From Thalassovita gelatinovora (GTDB lineage Bacteria; Pseudomonadota; Alphaproteobacteria; Rhodobacterales; Rhodobacteraceae): a stretch of DNA of 64,000 nucleotides. The stretch lies in the NCBI RefSeq assembly GCF_001458355.1, contig NZ_CYSA01000005.1:62001-126000 (forward strand). The letters are read 5' to 3'. Numbering within the stretch: position 1 is the first letter of the stretch; each line of letters starts with the position of its first letter. Position numbers and translations under genes: made by a program. This document shows positions 34,622 through 45,305 of this stretch, piece by piece. Below the pieces are notes generated by a model. The model made no database searches and was not told the origin of the DNA. It worked only from the letters and a program-made list of their open reading frames with translations.

Positions 34622-35821
34622 TCATGCCCCCCTCGGCAGCGGGCGCAACAAAAGCCGGCCATAGAGAACGGCAAACCCGCCGAACGCCGCAATCCAGACA
34701 GTCCCGGACAGGACCAACAAAATATCGGCCTGCATCGGCCAGCCCCCTGCGGCAAGCCGCAACAGCATGGCGGCAATAATGCAAAGGTAAATCATGGTGG
34801 TTCCCGGACCGGCATGCAGCGTCTGGCCGGTATGGCCCAATGTTGCGCGTGTCATCACAGCCAGCGTCATCACCCCAATGGTGCCAGCCATCCAGACATG
34901 TTGTGCCGCCGCAAACCCGACCCCCCCCGGACGCAACGCCTCAAGCGCCACCATGATCGCCCCCAGCGGCAGAAGCCCATAGCCAAGGTGAAGCACCCAA
35001 AGCAGCGGTTCGCTCAGGCACCGTTCCCCCGCCCAGCGGGAAAGCCGGATCAGGTGCAAAAGGCCCGCCAACAGCATAACAAACGCCGTTGCCCTGTTTT
35101 CCGGCGCTGCGATCCAGAACAGCAGCGCGATCAGCAGGACGATCAAAGCGGCTTTGTCAAAGGTCTTCATCGGCGCCACGGGCAGTTTGCCACTGCCCCG
35201 CCGCACCAGCCAATTGCGAGTGAAGGACGGCACAATCCGCCCCCCGATCACCGCGATCAACATCAACCCCGCCGCAAGACCGATCCGCAAACCATAGCCT
35301 TGGGCGGCATAGTCCCCCTGCGCCGCTTCCCAATGGAACACCCCATTGCCAAGGATCAACACCGCCAGCATGACCAGCACCATAAGGTTGCGCCAATTCT
35401 TGCCTGCAACGATTTCGCGGGTCAGCACGACCGCAAGCGTGACAAGCATGGATAGATCCGCGCAAACCACCAGCCAGACCGGCAATCCCGATGAAACAGC
35501 AACGGCCAGCCGCCCGGCCAGCCAAAGCACGAACAGCCCGCCCAACGGCCAGCCGACAATCGGCAACCGCCCGGTCCAGTTTGGCACCGATGTCAGCAAA
35601 AACCCGGCGACAACCGCCCCGAGATAGCCATAGAGAAATTCATGCGCGTGCCACGACACCGGGTCAAACCGGCTGGGCAATTCCAAATGGCCCGAAAGCA
35701 TCGGCACCCAAAGCACCATGGCCAATGCCGCCCAAATCCCTGCCCCGAAAAAGAACGGCCGAAACCCATACGTCAACAATGCCGGCCCGGTCCAGGCGCG
35801 CATTTGTGCGGCAGTGCTCAT
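34622..35821 (-). CDS. nnrS: NnrS family heme-copper membrane protein
   Basis: A 399-residue membrane protein with about 12 hydrophobic helices. TYGFRPFFFGAGIWAAL, WHAHEFLYGYLGAVVAGFLL and TSVPNWTGRLP are the NnrS signature, with His residues that may bind heme. NnrS helps cells withstand nitric oxide during denitrification in Rhodobacter and Vibrio. Here it lies 0.8 kb downstream of the nos operon on the same strand and overlaps the folate gene before it by four bases. Confidence 0.93.
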   Translation of the reverse strand: MSTAAQMRAWTGPALLTYGFRPFFFGAGIWAALAMVLWVPMLSGHLELPSRFDPVSWHAHEFLYGYLGAVVAGFLLTSVPNWTGRLPIVGWPLGGLFVLWLAGRLAVAVSSGLPVWLVVCADLSMLVTLAVVLTREIVAGKNWRNLMVLVMLAVLILGNGVFHWEAAQGDYAAQGYGLRIGLAAGLMLIAVIGGRIVPSFTRNWLVRRGSGKLPVAPMKTFDKAALIVLLIALLFWIAAPENRATAFVMLLAGLLHLIRLSRWAGERCLSEPLLWVLHLGYGLLPLGAIMVALEALRPGGVGFAAAQHVWMAGTIGVMTLAVMTRATLGHTGQTLHAGPGTTMIYLCIIAAMLLRLAAGGWPMQADILLVLSGTVWIAAFGGFAVLYGRLLLRPLPRGA

Positions 35822-36453
35822 GGCGAAATCCTTTTTGTTTGCACGCCCGCCTCGGTCAGAATGATATCAAGCGGGATATCATGCGGCTGAGGATGAATTG
35901 TCGTCAGATGCGCCGCCTGAAAACCGATCCCGATGGTTGTCGGGCGCGGGTCCAGATCGGCGAGGGTTCGATCGAAATAACCACCGCCATATCCCAACCG
36001 AAAGCCCCGAACGTCCCACCCCAGCAGCGGTGCAAGCGTGATGTCGGGGATCACCTGATCGGCCTCGGGCGGGGGCACCGGGATGTTCCAATCGCCCCGC
36101 ACCATCTTTGTGTCCGGCGTCCAGCGGCGAAACACCAGCGGCGCAGCCTTGGTTTCCACAATCGGCAAGGCGATCATCACGCCAAGCCCGTGCAGATCGG
36201 TCATCAGCGGGCGCAGGTCGGGTTCCCCCTTGATCGGCCAATAGGCAGAAAATATCCGGCCTTTGGCACCGTTGAAACGGCGCTCCAACAGGGCGCGCAA
36301 ATGACCTGTGATCGCCTGACCGATGGTCCGACGCGCGTCCACGCCAAGGGCCTGACGGGCCTCGCGTAGCCGGGTCCGCTCACCGCGTCGCCACGCCGCC
36401 ACCGCACTGACAGGAACATCATGGTTTCGCGTGGTTTCAGTGTCGTCGGTCAT
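35818..36453 (-). CDS. 5-formyltetrahydrofolate cyclo-ligase family protein
   Basis: A 211-residue protein with an N-terminal basic helix (RRGERTRLREARQAL) and the family motif LGYGGGYFDRTLADLDP. The enzyme turns 5-formyl-THF into 5,10-methenyl-THF with ATP. ATG 36453 is preceded by GGAGG. It is translationally coupled to nnrS, so a role linked to nitrogen oxide metabolism is possible but unproven. Upstream, 36454-36658 has only a 12-bp perfect palindrome CGCTGATCAGCG (36532-36543). Confidence 0.85.
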   Translation of the reverse strand: MTDDTETTRNHDVPVSAVAAWRRGERTRLREARQALGVDARRTIGQAITGHLRALLERRFNGAKGRIFSAYWPIKGEPDLRPLMTDLHGLGVMIALPIVETKAAPLVFRRWTPDTKMVRGDWNIPVPPPEADQVIPDITLAPLLGWDVRGFRLGYGGGYFDRTLADLDPRPTTIGIGFQAAHLTTIHPQPHDIPLDIILTEAGVQTKRISP

Positions 36454-36658
36454 GCACGGCCTCCGGTCTGTTCCATCGCCGCGCGGGTTGGTGATCTGGC
36501 CCATCCGCTGCGCTGGTGGCGTTGCGTCCGCCGCTGATCAGCGACGGTCATCCAAACCGAATTCTGCATTCGTTCCTCCAGTCTTAAAACAGCTTCTAAC
36601 GTCTACCCAAAGGTAAGCTTCGCCACCTAAACACCTTATGCTAATGTCATTTTATTCC

Positions 36659-37567
36659 TTACATAGCGTGGACCGCTTCCAGCATTGTATCTTGAAAATG
36701 CGCCAGGCACGCATCGATTTCCGCACGCGTCTGGAACAAACAGGCAGCGGTCGACAAAGCATCGGCAAGCGCGGCCGACTTTGCAGAAACGGTTATTTCC
36801 CGCCAGTTCGCGCGGCTCGGCTCCCCCGTACGCGGATCAAGAATATGGCCAACCTCGGACGCGTCGTCAAAAGTGGTCCCAAGCGGTGCAGACGTGGCAA
36901 GCGCGCGCGCGGCAAGCGGCACCTCACCCCCGGCGGCAAGCCTGACAGGCCACGCCTTGCCATCGGGTTGCGATCCAAGCGCACGAAACTCGCCGGTATC
37001 GATCAAAATATTCGTCAGGCCCTCGGCTTGCAACATTTCGGCCACGCGGTCCGCGATATAGCCCTGCGCGATCCCGTTCAACGTCAACGCCATGCCGGTC
37101 CGCATAGTGATGGCCGAAGCGTTGAAAACGACGTTGTCCCAACCTGTTAAACCACGCGCTTCGTGCAAATCGCTTGCCGTGGGCCGCCCTCCAGTCGCGA
37201 AAGCCTCGGCATAACTGGCCCATAGCGTTTGTATGGTCGGGTCAAAACGACCACCGCTTGCAGCATGGACCGCGCCGGCCAGCGACAGACATTCCAGCAA
37301 TTCAAACGGGGCCATTTGCAACGCCCCCGATCGGTTCAACCGCGCCAAAGCGCTGTCTTGGCGGTACAAGCTGAAAATGTCTTCAAGGCGGGAAATTTCC
37401 GCCGCGACCCGCGCGCTGATCTGCTTCGCATCGGGATGGTCCAGCCGCAGCGTCGCGCGCGCGCCCAAGGCCGTGCCTTTCCAAGTATAAATTGGCTTGG
37501 CGGTCAATGCCCCGGGAAGGGCAATCGCGGCGGCGCTAATGGCCAGAAAACGGCGTCGATTGGTCAT
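36659..37567 (-). CDS. nosX: NosX, ApbE-type flavin transferase
   Basis: A 302-residue periplasmic FMN transferase. The N terminus MTNRRRFLAISAAAIALPG looks like a Tat or Sec signal. The ApbE domain has GGRFDPTIQTLWASYAEAF, MALTLNGIAQGYIADRV and NILIDTGEFRALGSQPDG. In nos clusters it attaches FMN to NosR. The long upstream frame is not used; ATG 37567 lies 4 bases after the nosL stop. Confidence 0.93.
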   Translation of the reverse strand: MTNRRRFLAISAAAIALPGALTAKPIYTWKGTALGARATLRLDHPDAKQISARVAAEISRLEDIFSLYRQDSALARLNRSGALQMAPFELLECLSLAGAVHAASGGRFDPTIQTLWASYAEAFATGGRPTASDLHEARGLTGWDNVVFNASAITMRTGMALTLNGIAQGYIADRVAEMLQAEGLTNILIDTGEFRALGSQPDGKAWPVRLAAGGEVPLAARALATSAPLGTTFDDASEVGHILDPRTGEPSRANWREITVSAKSAALADALSTAACLFQTRAEIDACLAHFQDTMLEAVHAM

Positions 37568-37571
37568 GGTT

Positions 37572-38138
37572 TTACTCTCCGGATTTGCGCGACAAGGCGC
37601 GCAGACGATTTTCAAAATCTGTATCACTTGCGTCACCGTCCAGCGCGACAGGCGCCAGAACCGCGCTATCGGGTATGTCGGCCAACCGCATGACCTGCCC
37701 GCCATTGGTCTGGGCGAACTCTGCCGCCTTGCCCGGATCGGAAAACGGCACCACTTCCGGTGCGCCCATCCCGCCGATGCTGCGGCCGCCGACGACATAA
37801 AAAGCACCCTTGGCTGCGATCCAGTTATTCGGCCCGGGCGCGGCCCAATTCGCACCTGCGGCCCCCATATCGCTGACCCAGACGGTCAGGATGGCGTGGC
37901 TCTGTTCCGGCATCCGCATATAGGCAACAACGTCACGGACCTGACTGAAAAACAGTGGCGCGCCAGGCAAACCCGCCAAATGCGCCTGCGCTTTGGGGCC
38001 ATCATGTTCCAGCAGGATCATCTGGCAGTAATGACCCGCCGCTTCTTCGCTAAGCGGCAACGGGGTGGTGTCTTGTACGACGTCGTCCTTGCAGGCGGTC
38101 AGACCCAATAACGCAAGTGTCAAAATCCAATATTTCAT
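37572..38138 (-). CDS. nosL: NosL copper chaperone lipoprotein
   Basis: A 188-residue lipoprotein. The lipobox is LLGLTACK with Cys16; HYCQMILLEHDGP (Cys38, Met40) is the Cu(I)-binding motif. NosL delivers copper for the Cu-Z centre of NosZ together with NosDFY. It overlaps nosY by four bases. The C-terminal part, after about residue 150, is variable. Confidence 0.93.
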   Translation of the reverse strand: MKYWILTLALLGLTACKDDVVQDTTPLPLSEEAAGHYCQMILLEHDGPKAQAHLAGLPGAPLFFSQVRDVVAYMRMPEQSHAILTVWVSDMGAAGANWAAPGPNNWIAAKGAFYVVGGRSIGGMGAPEVVPFSDPGKAAEFAQTNGGQVMRLADIPDSAVLAPVALDGDASDTDFENRLRALSRKSGE

Positions 38139-38959
38139 GGCTCTACCCTTCGGAAGGCCACCGCAGCCACCCCGATCGCGATCAATGGCCAGACCATGAT
38201 CGACAAAAGGGATTGCCACGGCGCGATTGCGTTTGCCGCACCGCCAACACCCGAAGCAGCCACAGTGGCTTGCGACGCTGTCAGGTTGAACAAACGGAAC
38301 GCATCAGCAGGATTGGCCAGCAAAGCCGCCGGAAAAACGGTTGTGGTGAAGCGGCCGCCATTGTCGGCAACAACCGCCGCCAGCAGCCCCAGATCATAAA
38401 GCACAACCAAACCCAGCCAAAGCCCGATAGCCAACCCGGCAGCCCCCGAAACGCGGCCCGCCAGCGATGACAGCGCATAACCGATCCCCAGGAACGTCGC
38501 GCCCAACAAGACCGATGTCCATGTCAGCCGCCACAACGCGATCAATCCCGATACCGCCGTCGGATCAGCGACGATGGCAACAGCCGCTGCCGCACCATAT
38601 CCGGCGCAAATCGCAACGATCAAAATGGTCGTATGCGCCACAAGCTTGCCAGCCAGAATTTCCCAGCGTGCCACCGGATAGGTCAACAGCAATGGCAGCG
38701 TGCCCCGCTCGACTTCCCCCGCCACGGCATCAAACGACATCAAAAGAGCCACCAATGGCACCAGATAGACCGAAAGCGATGTCAGGGAAGCCACGAGAAC
38801 GGACAAACGGTCAGCCCCCAACGCCCCCGTTGGGGCCGACCCAGCAGCCGACAGAACAAGCGAAAAGACCACCATCAACAGCACCGCAATCAGCACCCAG
38901 CGGTTGCGCCGTGCAATATGAATTTCCGTCTTGGCGGTGGCAAGGATACGGGCAATCAT
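38135..38959 (-). CDS. nosY: NosY ABC transporter permease
   Basis: A 274-residue membrane permease with about six helices. It begins MIARILATAKTEIHIARRNR, with GEVERGTLPLLLTYPVARWE typical of ABC-2 type NosY proteins. It pairs with NosF and NosD for maturation of the Cu-Z site. Four-base overlaps join it to nosL and nosF. Confidence 0.93.
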   Translation of the reverse strand: MIARILATAKTEIHIARRNRWVLIAVLLMVVFSLVLSAAGSAPTGALGADRLSVLVASLTSLSVYLVPLVALLMSFDAVAGEVERGTLPLLLTYPVARWEILAGKLVAHTTILIVAICAGYGAAAAVAIVADPTAVSGLIALWRLTWTSVLLGATFLGIGYALSSLAGRVSGAAGLAIGLWLGLVVLYDLGLLAAVVADNGGRFTTTVFPAALLANPADAFRLFNLTASQATVAASGVGGAANAIAPWQSLLSIMVWPLIAIGVAAVAFRRVEP

Positions 38960-39852
38960 TGTCCGTCCCTCCGGCTGAAATGGCTGTATATGTCTTCCAG
39001 ACTTGGCGGGATGACATCCAGATCGGCAACTTTGCCCTGCAATGCCGATATCTGGGCAAGCGTCGTCAGTTTCTCATCCTGGCCGCATGTCAGGTGAATC
39101 GCGTTGTTCATGCGAACGGCAGCTGGCAGCGCCGCCATGATCTCTGCTTCATGCGTTTCATGCGCATGGATCTGCATCGATACGGGCAACGCGGCTTCCC
39201 TGCGCAGCTCTGGCAATGTCCCCTTGGCCACCAAACGGCCACCAGACAGGATCAACAACCGGTCTGTGCGCGCTTCGACCTCTGTCAAAGCATGGCTCGA
39301 CAACAAGATCGCGGCCCCGTCCGCCGCCAGACCATCCAGCAGTTCGTAAAAATCACGGCGCGACACAGGATCAAGACCGCTCGTTGGTTCATCCAGAACC
39401 AACAGGCTGGGATGTCCGATCAGGGCTTGGGCAAGCCCCACGCGCTGACGCATCCCTTTGGAATAAGTGCCGATCCGGCGGTTGGCGGCATGGGCCAGAC
39501 CGACACGGTCCAACAGGGGCAGCGCCCCCGATATGTCTTCGTTGCGCAGGCGCATATAATAAGTGATCTGTTCCAAACCGGTCAAAGCAGAATGGAAAGC
39601 CGCATTCTCGGGCAGGTAAGCAACATGCGCGCGCGCCTGTGCATTTCCCGGGGCCGCACCGCACACCGAAATTTCGCCACCATCCGCCGCGATCAGACCT
39701 AAAATGACCTTCATCAAGGTCGATTTGCCCGCACCATTATGGCCCAGCAGCGCCACGCGTTCGCCCGGAGCCACGCTGAGAGACACATCGCTCAGCGCCT
39801 TGACCCCGCCAAACGCCTTAGTGAGATGAGAGATCGTTAATGTCGAAGTCAT
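38956..39852 (-). CDS. nosF: NosF ABC transporter ATPase
   Basis: A 298-residue ATPase. Walker A GHNGAGKST, signature YSKGMRQRVGLAQAL and Walker B LLVLDEPTSGLDP are intact. It drives the NosDFY complex. It starts inside the end of nosD (35-base overlap); ATG 39852 is used, and a TTG lies just before it. Confidence 0.94.
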   Translation of the reverse strand: MTSTLTISHLTKAFGGVKALSDVSLSVAPGERVALLGHNGAGKSTLMKVILGLIAADGGEISVCGAAPGNAQARAHVAYLPENAAFHSALTGLEQITYYMRLRNEDISGALPLLDRVGLAHAANRRIGTYSKGMRQRVGLAQALIGHPSLLVLDEPTSGLDPVSRRDFYELLDGLAADGAAILLSSHALTEVEARTDRLLILSGGRLVAKGTLPELRREAALPVSMQIHAHETHEAEIMAALPAAVRMNNAIHLTCGQDEKLTTLAQISALQGKVADLDVIPPSLEDIYSHFSRRDGQ

Positions 39853-41149
39853 CAAGTTGTCTTTCGTTGCGTTTGGCGGCAGCTTCGGCCTCCATTGCGA
39901 TATATTCAGGGGGAACCGTTATGATGGGCCCGGCCATCAACGGGGCGCTGTCAACCACGCCCCCCGGCAGCGTTGCAGGGAAGCTCGATTGCGCCCAACG
40001 GATCAGTTGCACGGCGGGCGCACCGATCAGCAAAGACGCGGCAGGTTGCGACCAAAGGATATGATCCATCAGGTCGTTGGGCCGAAACGGGCTGTCAGCG
40101 ATGCCATCCCCGCCAAGGTCAAAACCGGGATGGTCTGACCAATAATTGCCTCGCCCTTCAAAGCTCCATTCGATGTCCCGCGTACCGACATATTTCACTT
40201 GCGTGCGGTTGCCGATAAACGCGTTTCCGGTCAGCACGTTGCGTTCTGATCCGGCGGTGAAGTGAATGCCGATCGTGCAGCCTTCAAAGCGGTTGTCATA
40301 GATGATGTTCTTGTGGGCATTATAGATAAACGTGCAGCGATCCGCCCCGCCGCGCACCAGATTGCCCGACACATCGGCATTGTTGGCAAAGTTGAGCATC
40401 ACACCGTGACTGCCATCCGACAGGCTGAGATTGTTCTTCAACACTACGCGGTTGGAAAACATGATCGCGAAACCAAGATGGTTGCCGATCGACACATTCC
40501 CCGACACTTCGGAATTGTTGGTATACATGTAATGCACCGCAAAACGCAGATCGCGGAACAGGTTGTTGCGATAGGTTCCATCGCGCGAAGTGTTTGAAAA
40601 AATGCCGTCACGGCCCCAGCGGACAGAATTGTTTTCAACAACGGTGCCCGGCGAATTCCAGACATAAATCCCGTTCCCGCGGTCGTTCATGCGCGGGTTC
40701 TGGGTGCCTTCGATCGTGTTTGCACGCACAACGGCATTCAGCCCGCCATGCACGTCGATACCGTGCAGGTTGCCTAGCACATGATTGCCTTCCACCAGCG
40801 CACGGTCGGCCTTTTTCAATATCTTGATACCGGCATCCAAATCCTGACTGTTCAAACCCGACCCGGTGACGGTGATCCCTTTTACGGTCACATCCGGCGC
40901 GGCGATGGTGACGACAGTGCCCTGCCCCAAACCATCGATGATGGCCTCTTGCGGGCCGGTCAGTGTCAAAGGCCGATCGATGTAAACGGGGCCGGCATGG
41001 CGGCCCGCCTCCAGAACAAGCACATCGCCGGGGGTGGCCCCGGCGATGGCAAGGTCAAGCCCCCCTGACGCAGCTGGCACGCGCAGCTCTGCCGCCCAAA
41101 GCGGCAAAGCGACCAGTGCAGCCATCACATATGTCAGGGGGCGCAGCAT
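39818..41149 (-). CDS. nosD: NosD periplasmic copper-insertion protein
   Basis: A 443-residue protein with signal peptide (residues 1-19) and a right-handed beta helix made of CASH repeats (for example NDRGNGIYVWNSPGTVVENN and GNVSIGNHLGFAIMFSNRV). It binds NosF/NosY and works with NosL in building the Cu-Z cluster. The nosZ stop lies two bases upstream of its ATG. Confidence 0.94.
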   Translation of the reverse strand: MLRPLTYVMAALVALPLWAAELRVPAASGGLDLAIAGATPGDVLVLEAGRHAGPVYIDRPLTLTGPQEAIIDGLGQGTVVTIAAPDVTVKGITVTGSGLNSQDLDAGIKILKKADRALVEGNHVLGNLHGIDVHGGLNAVVRANTIEGTQNPRMNDRGNGIYVWNSPGTVVENNSVRWGRDGIFSNTSRDGTYRNNLFRDLRFAVHYMYTNNSEVSGNVSIGNHLGFAIMFSNRVVLKNNLSLSDGSHGVMLNFANNADVSGNLVRGGADRCTFIYNAHKNIIYDNRFEGCTIGIHFTAGSERNVLTGNAFIGNRTQVKYVGTRDIEWSFEGRGNYWSDHPGFDLGGDGIADSPFRPNDLMDHILWSQPAASLLIGAPAVQLIRWAQSSFPATLPGGVVDSAPLMAGPIITVPPEYIAMEAEAAAKRNERQLDDFDINDLSSH

Positions 41150-41151
41150 GT

Positions 41152-43092
41152 TTACGCGTCTTTCGGTTCAACGAACATACGACCGCGCATTTCCATGTGC
41201 AGCGCATGGCAGAACCACTGGCAATAATACCAGAACACGCCCGGTGTCGCCGCCACAAACGTGACCGAAGATGTCGCTTGCGGCCCGATCTCCATTGCCA
41301 CGCCATGGTTGCCCATGGTGAAACCGTGCGTCAGGTCGTCGATGTCATCAAGGTTGGTCACATAGACGGTCACTTCGTCACCCTGCTTCACGGTGAAGGA
41401 TTCCAACGCAAAGTTTGGCGCTTGGCTCGACATATACACCCGCACCTTGTTGCCGTCGCGGATGACCGTGTCTTGCCAATCGTCCAGATCAACGCCATCC
41501 GCCTCGGCTTGCGCCCGGGCATCTGCCCACATCGGATCGTTACGATCCCAAACGGATTTCGGGTTCACCTTGCTTGGATCGACGATGATGCTGTCATGGG
41601 GCTCGGCAAAGGTCGGGCCGTCATGGATCAGGGTCATCTTGTCGCCGTCAATCGCGAACAACTGTTCGTTTTCTGGCTTCAGTGGTCCAACGTTGAGGAA
41701 CCGATCCTTGGAGAACTTGTTCATCGTCAAATAATATTTGCCGCTGGCTTCCAGCGTTTCCCCCATCACGGTCGAATTGTGGCCGGGCTGGTAATGCACG
41801 TCCTGCTTGGTGATGATCGGGTCCACGTCTTCGCCATTGTAAAGCTGAACCGCTTTTTCGATGTTCCACTTGACCACCTGACTATCGAGGAACAGCGTGG
41901 TGAACGCGTTGCCTTCACCATCAAATGCGGTGTGAAGCGGTCCAAGACCCAGCTCGGGCTCCGCGACAACAGCGCTGCGCGGATCTGCATCCTCGTTGAA
42001 CACCGCGTCAAGCTTGCGCACGTCGATCACCGACACGGTGGGCGACAGTTTGCCCGCAATGCACAGGTGAATCTTGTCCGGCGCCATGTTGCAGCCATGC
42101 GGGTTGTTCGGGATCGGGATATAGCGGGTGTATTTCTTGTTTTGCCCTTTACGTCCGTCCAGAACCTTGACGCCGTTGAGTTCGACAAAGTCACCGGCTT
42201 CGATGCCTTTTTCGATTTCCTTGATGTTGAAGACAACGACATGGTCCATATCGGCTTCTGTCATGTCGGGAAGCGTCATGCCCATTTCCGAATTGTAACA
42301 TGTCGAGAAGGCGTATTTTCCGTCATAGTCACAATCGGTATTGTCAAGATTGCCCGAAACCATGACCTGCCATGCCACGGTCATTTCGTCAGCGTTTACA
42401 GCGGTATAGAAGTTTACATACTGCTCTGGCTCATCCAGAATCTTGCCGTCATTCACCATTGGCACTTCGTCTTCCCCATTGCAGAAGACATAGTTGGTGC
42501 GTGGCCATTTTTGCGGCCGCAACCCATGGATCGCCTTGGCGTTGGGGATCTCGATGATCTTGTCGCATTTCATCACGTCGCAACGAACACGGGCGACACG
42601 GGTGTTGGCCTTGTCGTTCATGAACAAGAAGCGCCCGTCATAGGTGCCTTCGGTGAAGGACATGTGAGGGTGGTGCAAATCGCCGTTTGGCGGGAATTCG
42701 TGGCCGTTGGCCGCCAGTTGCGCTTTGGTCTTTTCGGTCAAACCCTCGGTCAGGATTTTCTTGGATTCGTTGGTGATGCCCCACCCGGTCGCCGAACAGG
42801 TGTTGAACACGGGAATACGCATCAGCTCGCGCATGGACGGCACGCCCAGAATACGCATCTCGCCGCACTGCCCGGACGACCAGAACCCATAATATTCATC
42901 CAGCTGCCCCGGACCGACTTCCGCACCGGCGGCAGCGCGGGCGCTTGTCGTACTGGCCAGCGTGGCAGCACCGACCGCGGCCGTTCCCGTCAGCATGGCG
43001 CGCGACCCGAAAGCGCCGGCCAAAGCCGCTCCTCCAGCGGAAGCGCCAAGCAAGCTTCTGCGCGTAATTGGCAGTTTCGTTCCCTCTGACAT
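41152..43092 (-). CDS. nosZ: Nitrous oxide reductase, clade I
   Basis: A 646-residue periplasmic enzyme that reduces N2O to N2. The Tat motif [16 protein letters not shown] marks clade I. A seven-bladed propeller with His such as in [12 protein letters not shown] carries Cu-Z. A C-terminal cupredoxin domain has the Cu-A motif [12 protein letters not shown]. Start 43092 has AAAGGA upstream. It lies 11 bases after nosR. Confidence 0.97.
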   Translation of the reverse strand: MSEGTKLPITRRSLLGASAGGAALAGAFGSRAMLTGTAAVGAATLASTTSARAAAGAEVGPGQLDEYYGFWSSGQCGEMRILGVPSMRELMRIPVFNTCSATGWGITNESKKILTEGLTEKTKAQLAANGHEFPPNGDLHHPHMSFTEGTYDGRFLFMNDKANTRVARVRCDVMKCDKIIEIPNAKAIHGLRPQKWPRTNYVFCNGEDEVPMVNDGKILDEPEQYVNFYTAVNADEMTVAWQVMVSGNLDNTDCDYDGKYAFSTCYNSEMGMTLPDMTEADMDHVVVFNIKEIEKGIEAGDFVELNGVKVLDGRKGQNKKYTRYIPIPNNPHGCNMAPDKIHLCIAGKLSPTVSVIDVRKLDAVFNEDADPRSAVVAEPELGLGPLHTAFDGEGNAFTTLFLDSQVVKWNIEKAVQLYNGEDVDPIITKQDVHYQPGHNSTVMGETLEASGKYYLTMNKFSKDRFLNVGPLKPENEQLFAIDGDKMTLIHDGPTFAEPHDSIIVDPSKVNPKSVWDRNDPMWADARAQAEADGVDLDDWQDTVIRDGNKVRVYMSSQAPNFALESFTVKQGDEVTVYVTNLDDIDDLTHGFTMGNHGVAMEIGPQATSSVTFVAATPGVFWYYCQWFCHALHMEMRGRMFVEPKDA

Positions 43093-43103
43093 GGTATTTC
43101 CTT

Positions 43104-45305
43104 TCATGTTACAGGTGGTTTGGGTTGTTGATTTGGGTGCCCGACAAAGCGCGAAAGATCTGGCCCCCCGGCATCTTTGGCCCGGCGCTTGATCTTTTTG
43201 ATAACCACAGGGCACGTCGTTTCGGACTGATAAAGCACCTGACAATGCAGGCAGTTGATGCATTCGTTCGGGTTGATTTCGCCGGTTGGATGGATCGCCT
43301 GAACCGGGCATTGATGGGCGCAGGTCTGGCACGGGTTGCCACATTCCCGATACCGCTTGAGCCAATCAAACATCCGCAGCCGCGCCGGAATGGCCAGCGC
43401 CGCGCCCAACGGGCAAAGATAGCGGCAGAAGAACCGTTCGACGAACAGCCCGGCAATCAACAATGCGGCGACATAAGCCACGAACGGCCAGGCGCGGACG
43501 AAATTGAGGATGATCGCCGTCTTGAACGGCTCGACTTCGGCCAAATGCTCGGCCTGCTCGATGCTGGACAGCGACACGCCGAACAGCCCCAGGAAAATCA
43601 TGTATTTCAGCGGCCACAGGCGTTCGTTCAGGCCCCAAGGCAGGGTCCATTGCGGAATATGCAAGGCACGGGCGACCTTGTTCAGCAGTTCTTGAAGCGC
43701 GCCAAACGGGCACAGCCAACCGCAATAGGCCCCGCGCCCCCAGAACAGCAAAGCCGCTGCAACCGCGAACCACAAGATGAAGGTCAGCGGATCAAGCAAG
43801 AAGGCCTGCCAACTGAACCCCGTCATCAGCGATCCGAACAAGGCCATGAGATTGACCACAGACAGTTGCGCATTCGCATACCAGCCCAGATAGACCAGCG
43901 TGACCGTCAGGAATGTCATCCGGAACCAAAAGAACCCACGTTCGTTGCGCGTCGCGATCCCCTGAAAGAAGAACACGACCGTCAGCACCGACAGCATCGT
44001 GACCAGAACAACGATTTCGGTTAATTTTCCTTCCCAAATCCGTTTCCAAAGGGCCTGTTGGGCATCCAGTTCAGACTGGCTGGCGACCCTTTCAACGGCT
44101 GCTGGAACTTCGGCGGTCGGTGCCGGGGCAATCGCCCGGATGTATTGATCCGGCAACTGATAGCCCAGATCAAAGGTGGTAAAGACCTTTTCGATCGCGC
44201 CAACCTCGCGCTGTACCAACAGCTGAATGCGAAACGGTTTCGTCGGGTCAAATTCGCTATCCGCAGGGATCTTGAACAAATCCGCCTCATTGAAGGCCGG
44301 TGCCCCTTCGGCAATGATCGTATTGATCCGCTTGTGCATACGGTCGCGGAACCGGACCGAAACATCATCCTGAATCAGCACGATCCGGTCAAAAATGCCG
44401 CCGCGCACATATCCAGAACCTTTGAAGGAATAAAGCCCGCGGCCAACGATGGCGATGGCGTGATCGCCCTCCTCCAGCCAGTCTTCCAGATTTTCGGCTA
44501 CCGCGTCTCCCAACAACGCCCGCGCGATCGCGGGGTGCGACACCAACGCGGTCTGCATCTCGATGAAAGTGGTTTCGGGGGGATCGGTCAGGGCGCGCTT
44601 GGCGGCGCGTTCGTCTTCCATTGCGGCGAAGGCGGCATTGACCTGCCCCACATCCAACGACAAGCGCCGCAATGTGCCGTCGCCTTCCAACGTCATCCAA
44701 TCGCTGGCGGCTGCCGCGTCCGGGTCGATTTCAAACTGCGGCCCGGTCCCTTTTTCTTCCACGACAAGCCCGCCCAGCCCAAGCTGCCGGGCGACTTTCA
44801 GACCTGCGCGAATAATGGAATCGTCGATCACCATGATCGTCACGGTCGCGCCCGATATGATATCAAGCTCATGCGCGGTGCCGCCTGATTCAGCTTCGGC
44901 AACCAAATCAAGCCCGGTATAGCCCGCCACCATCGCCTTGATTTTGGAATCTGGTATACCGATCAGGACAATCGGTTCAGAATGCTTGACCAACTGCACC
45001 CCGATAACCTGCGCCGCATCATCCACCGCGACCATGGTGTGAATTGGCTTGCCTGAATATCCGGTGGTCGAAACATAATCCGACGTCACAAAGGCCCAGC
45101 CAATGCGCTCCCCGTTTTTAAGGACTTGAACGGCAGGAATGTCCGAATTGACCGCGCCAAACGCATCGGCCCCTTCGACAAGCTCCCCGACCTGCACATC
45201 GGGCAACAATTTGGCAAGAACGGACTGGGCCGAAGCCGGAAACCCCCAAAGGAGCATCGTAACGGCCAGGGCGATAGCTTTCAGAAGGTAACGGAGGGAT
45301 GTCAT
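43104..45305 (-). CDS. nosR: NosR membrane flavoprotein/iron-sulfur protein
   Basis: A 733-residue protein. Signal peptide (1-26), periplasmic FMN-binding domain with SGATVT (151-156, Thr156 the FMN attachment site), then several membrane helices with CGWLCP and CRYLCP motifs and two [4Fe-4S] sites near the C terminus ([20 protein letters not shown]). NosR supplies electrons to NosZ and is required for its expression in some species. Its ATG overlaps the stop of the small Cys-rich gene by four bases. Confidence 0.96.
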   Translation of the reverse strand: MTSLRYLLKAIALAVTMLLWGFPASAQSVLAKLLPDVQVGELVEGADAFGAVNSDIPAVQVLKNGERIGWAFVTSDYVSTTGYSGKPIHTMVAVDDAAQVIGVQLVKHSEPIVLIGIPDSKIKAMVAGYTGLDLVAEAESGGTAHELDIISGATVTIMVIDDSIIRAGLKVARQLGLGGLVVEEKGTGPQFEIDPDAAAASDWMTLEGDGTLRRLSLDVGQVNAAFAAMEDERAAKRALTDPPETTFIEMQTALVSHPAIARALLGDAVAENLEDWLEEGDHAIAIVGRGLYSFKGSGYVRGGIFDRIVLIQDDVSVRFRDRMHKRINTIIAEGAPAFNEADLFKIPADSEFDPTKPFRIQLLVQREVGAIEKVFTTFDLGYQLPDQYIRAIAPAPTAEVPAAVERVASQSELDAQQALWKRIWEGKLTEIVVLVTMLSVLTVVFFFQGIATRNERGFFWFRMTFLTVTLVYLGWYANAQLSVVNLMALFGSLMTGFSWQAFLLDPLTFILWFAVAAALLFWGRGAYCGWLCPFGALQELLNKVARALHIPQWTLPWGLNERLWPLKYMIFLGLFGVSLSSIEQAEHLAEVEPFKTAIILNFVRAWPFVAYVAALLIAGLFVERFFCRYLCPLGAALAIPARLRMFDWLKRYRECGNPCQTCAHQCPVQAIHPTGEINPNECINCLHCQVLYQSETTCPVVIKKIKRRAKDAGGPDLSRFVGHPNQQPKPPVT

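Noticed and set aside
40963-43089. 708-codon open frame on the plus strand opposite nosD/nosZ
   Set aside because: It is antisense to the fully conserved nosZ gene and its translation is His/Arg-rich without any known domain; an effect of GC-rich codon bias.
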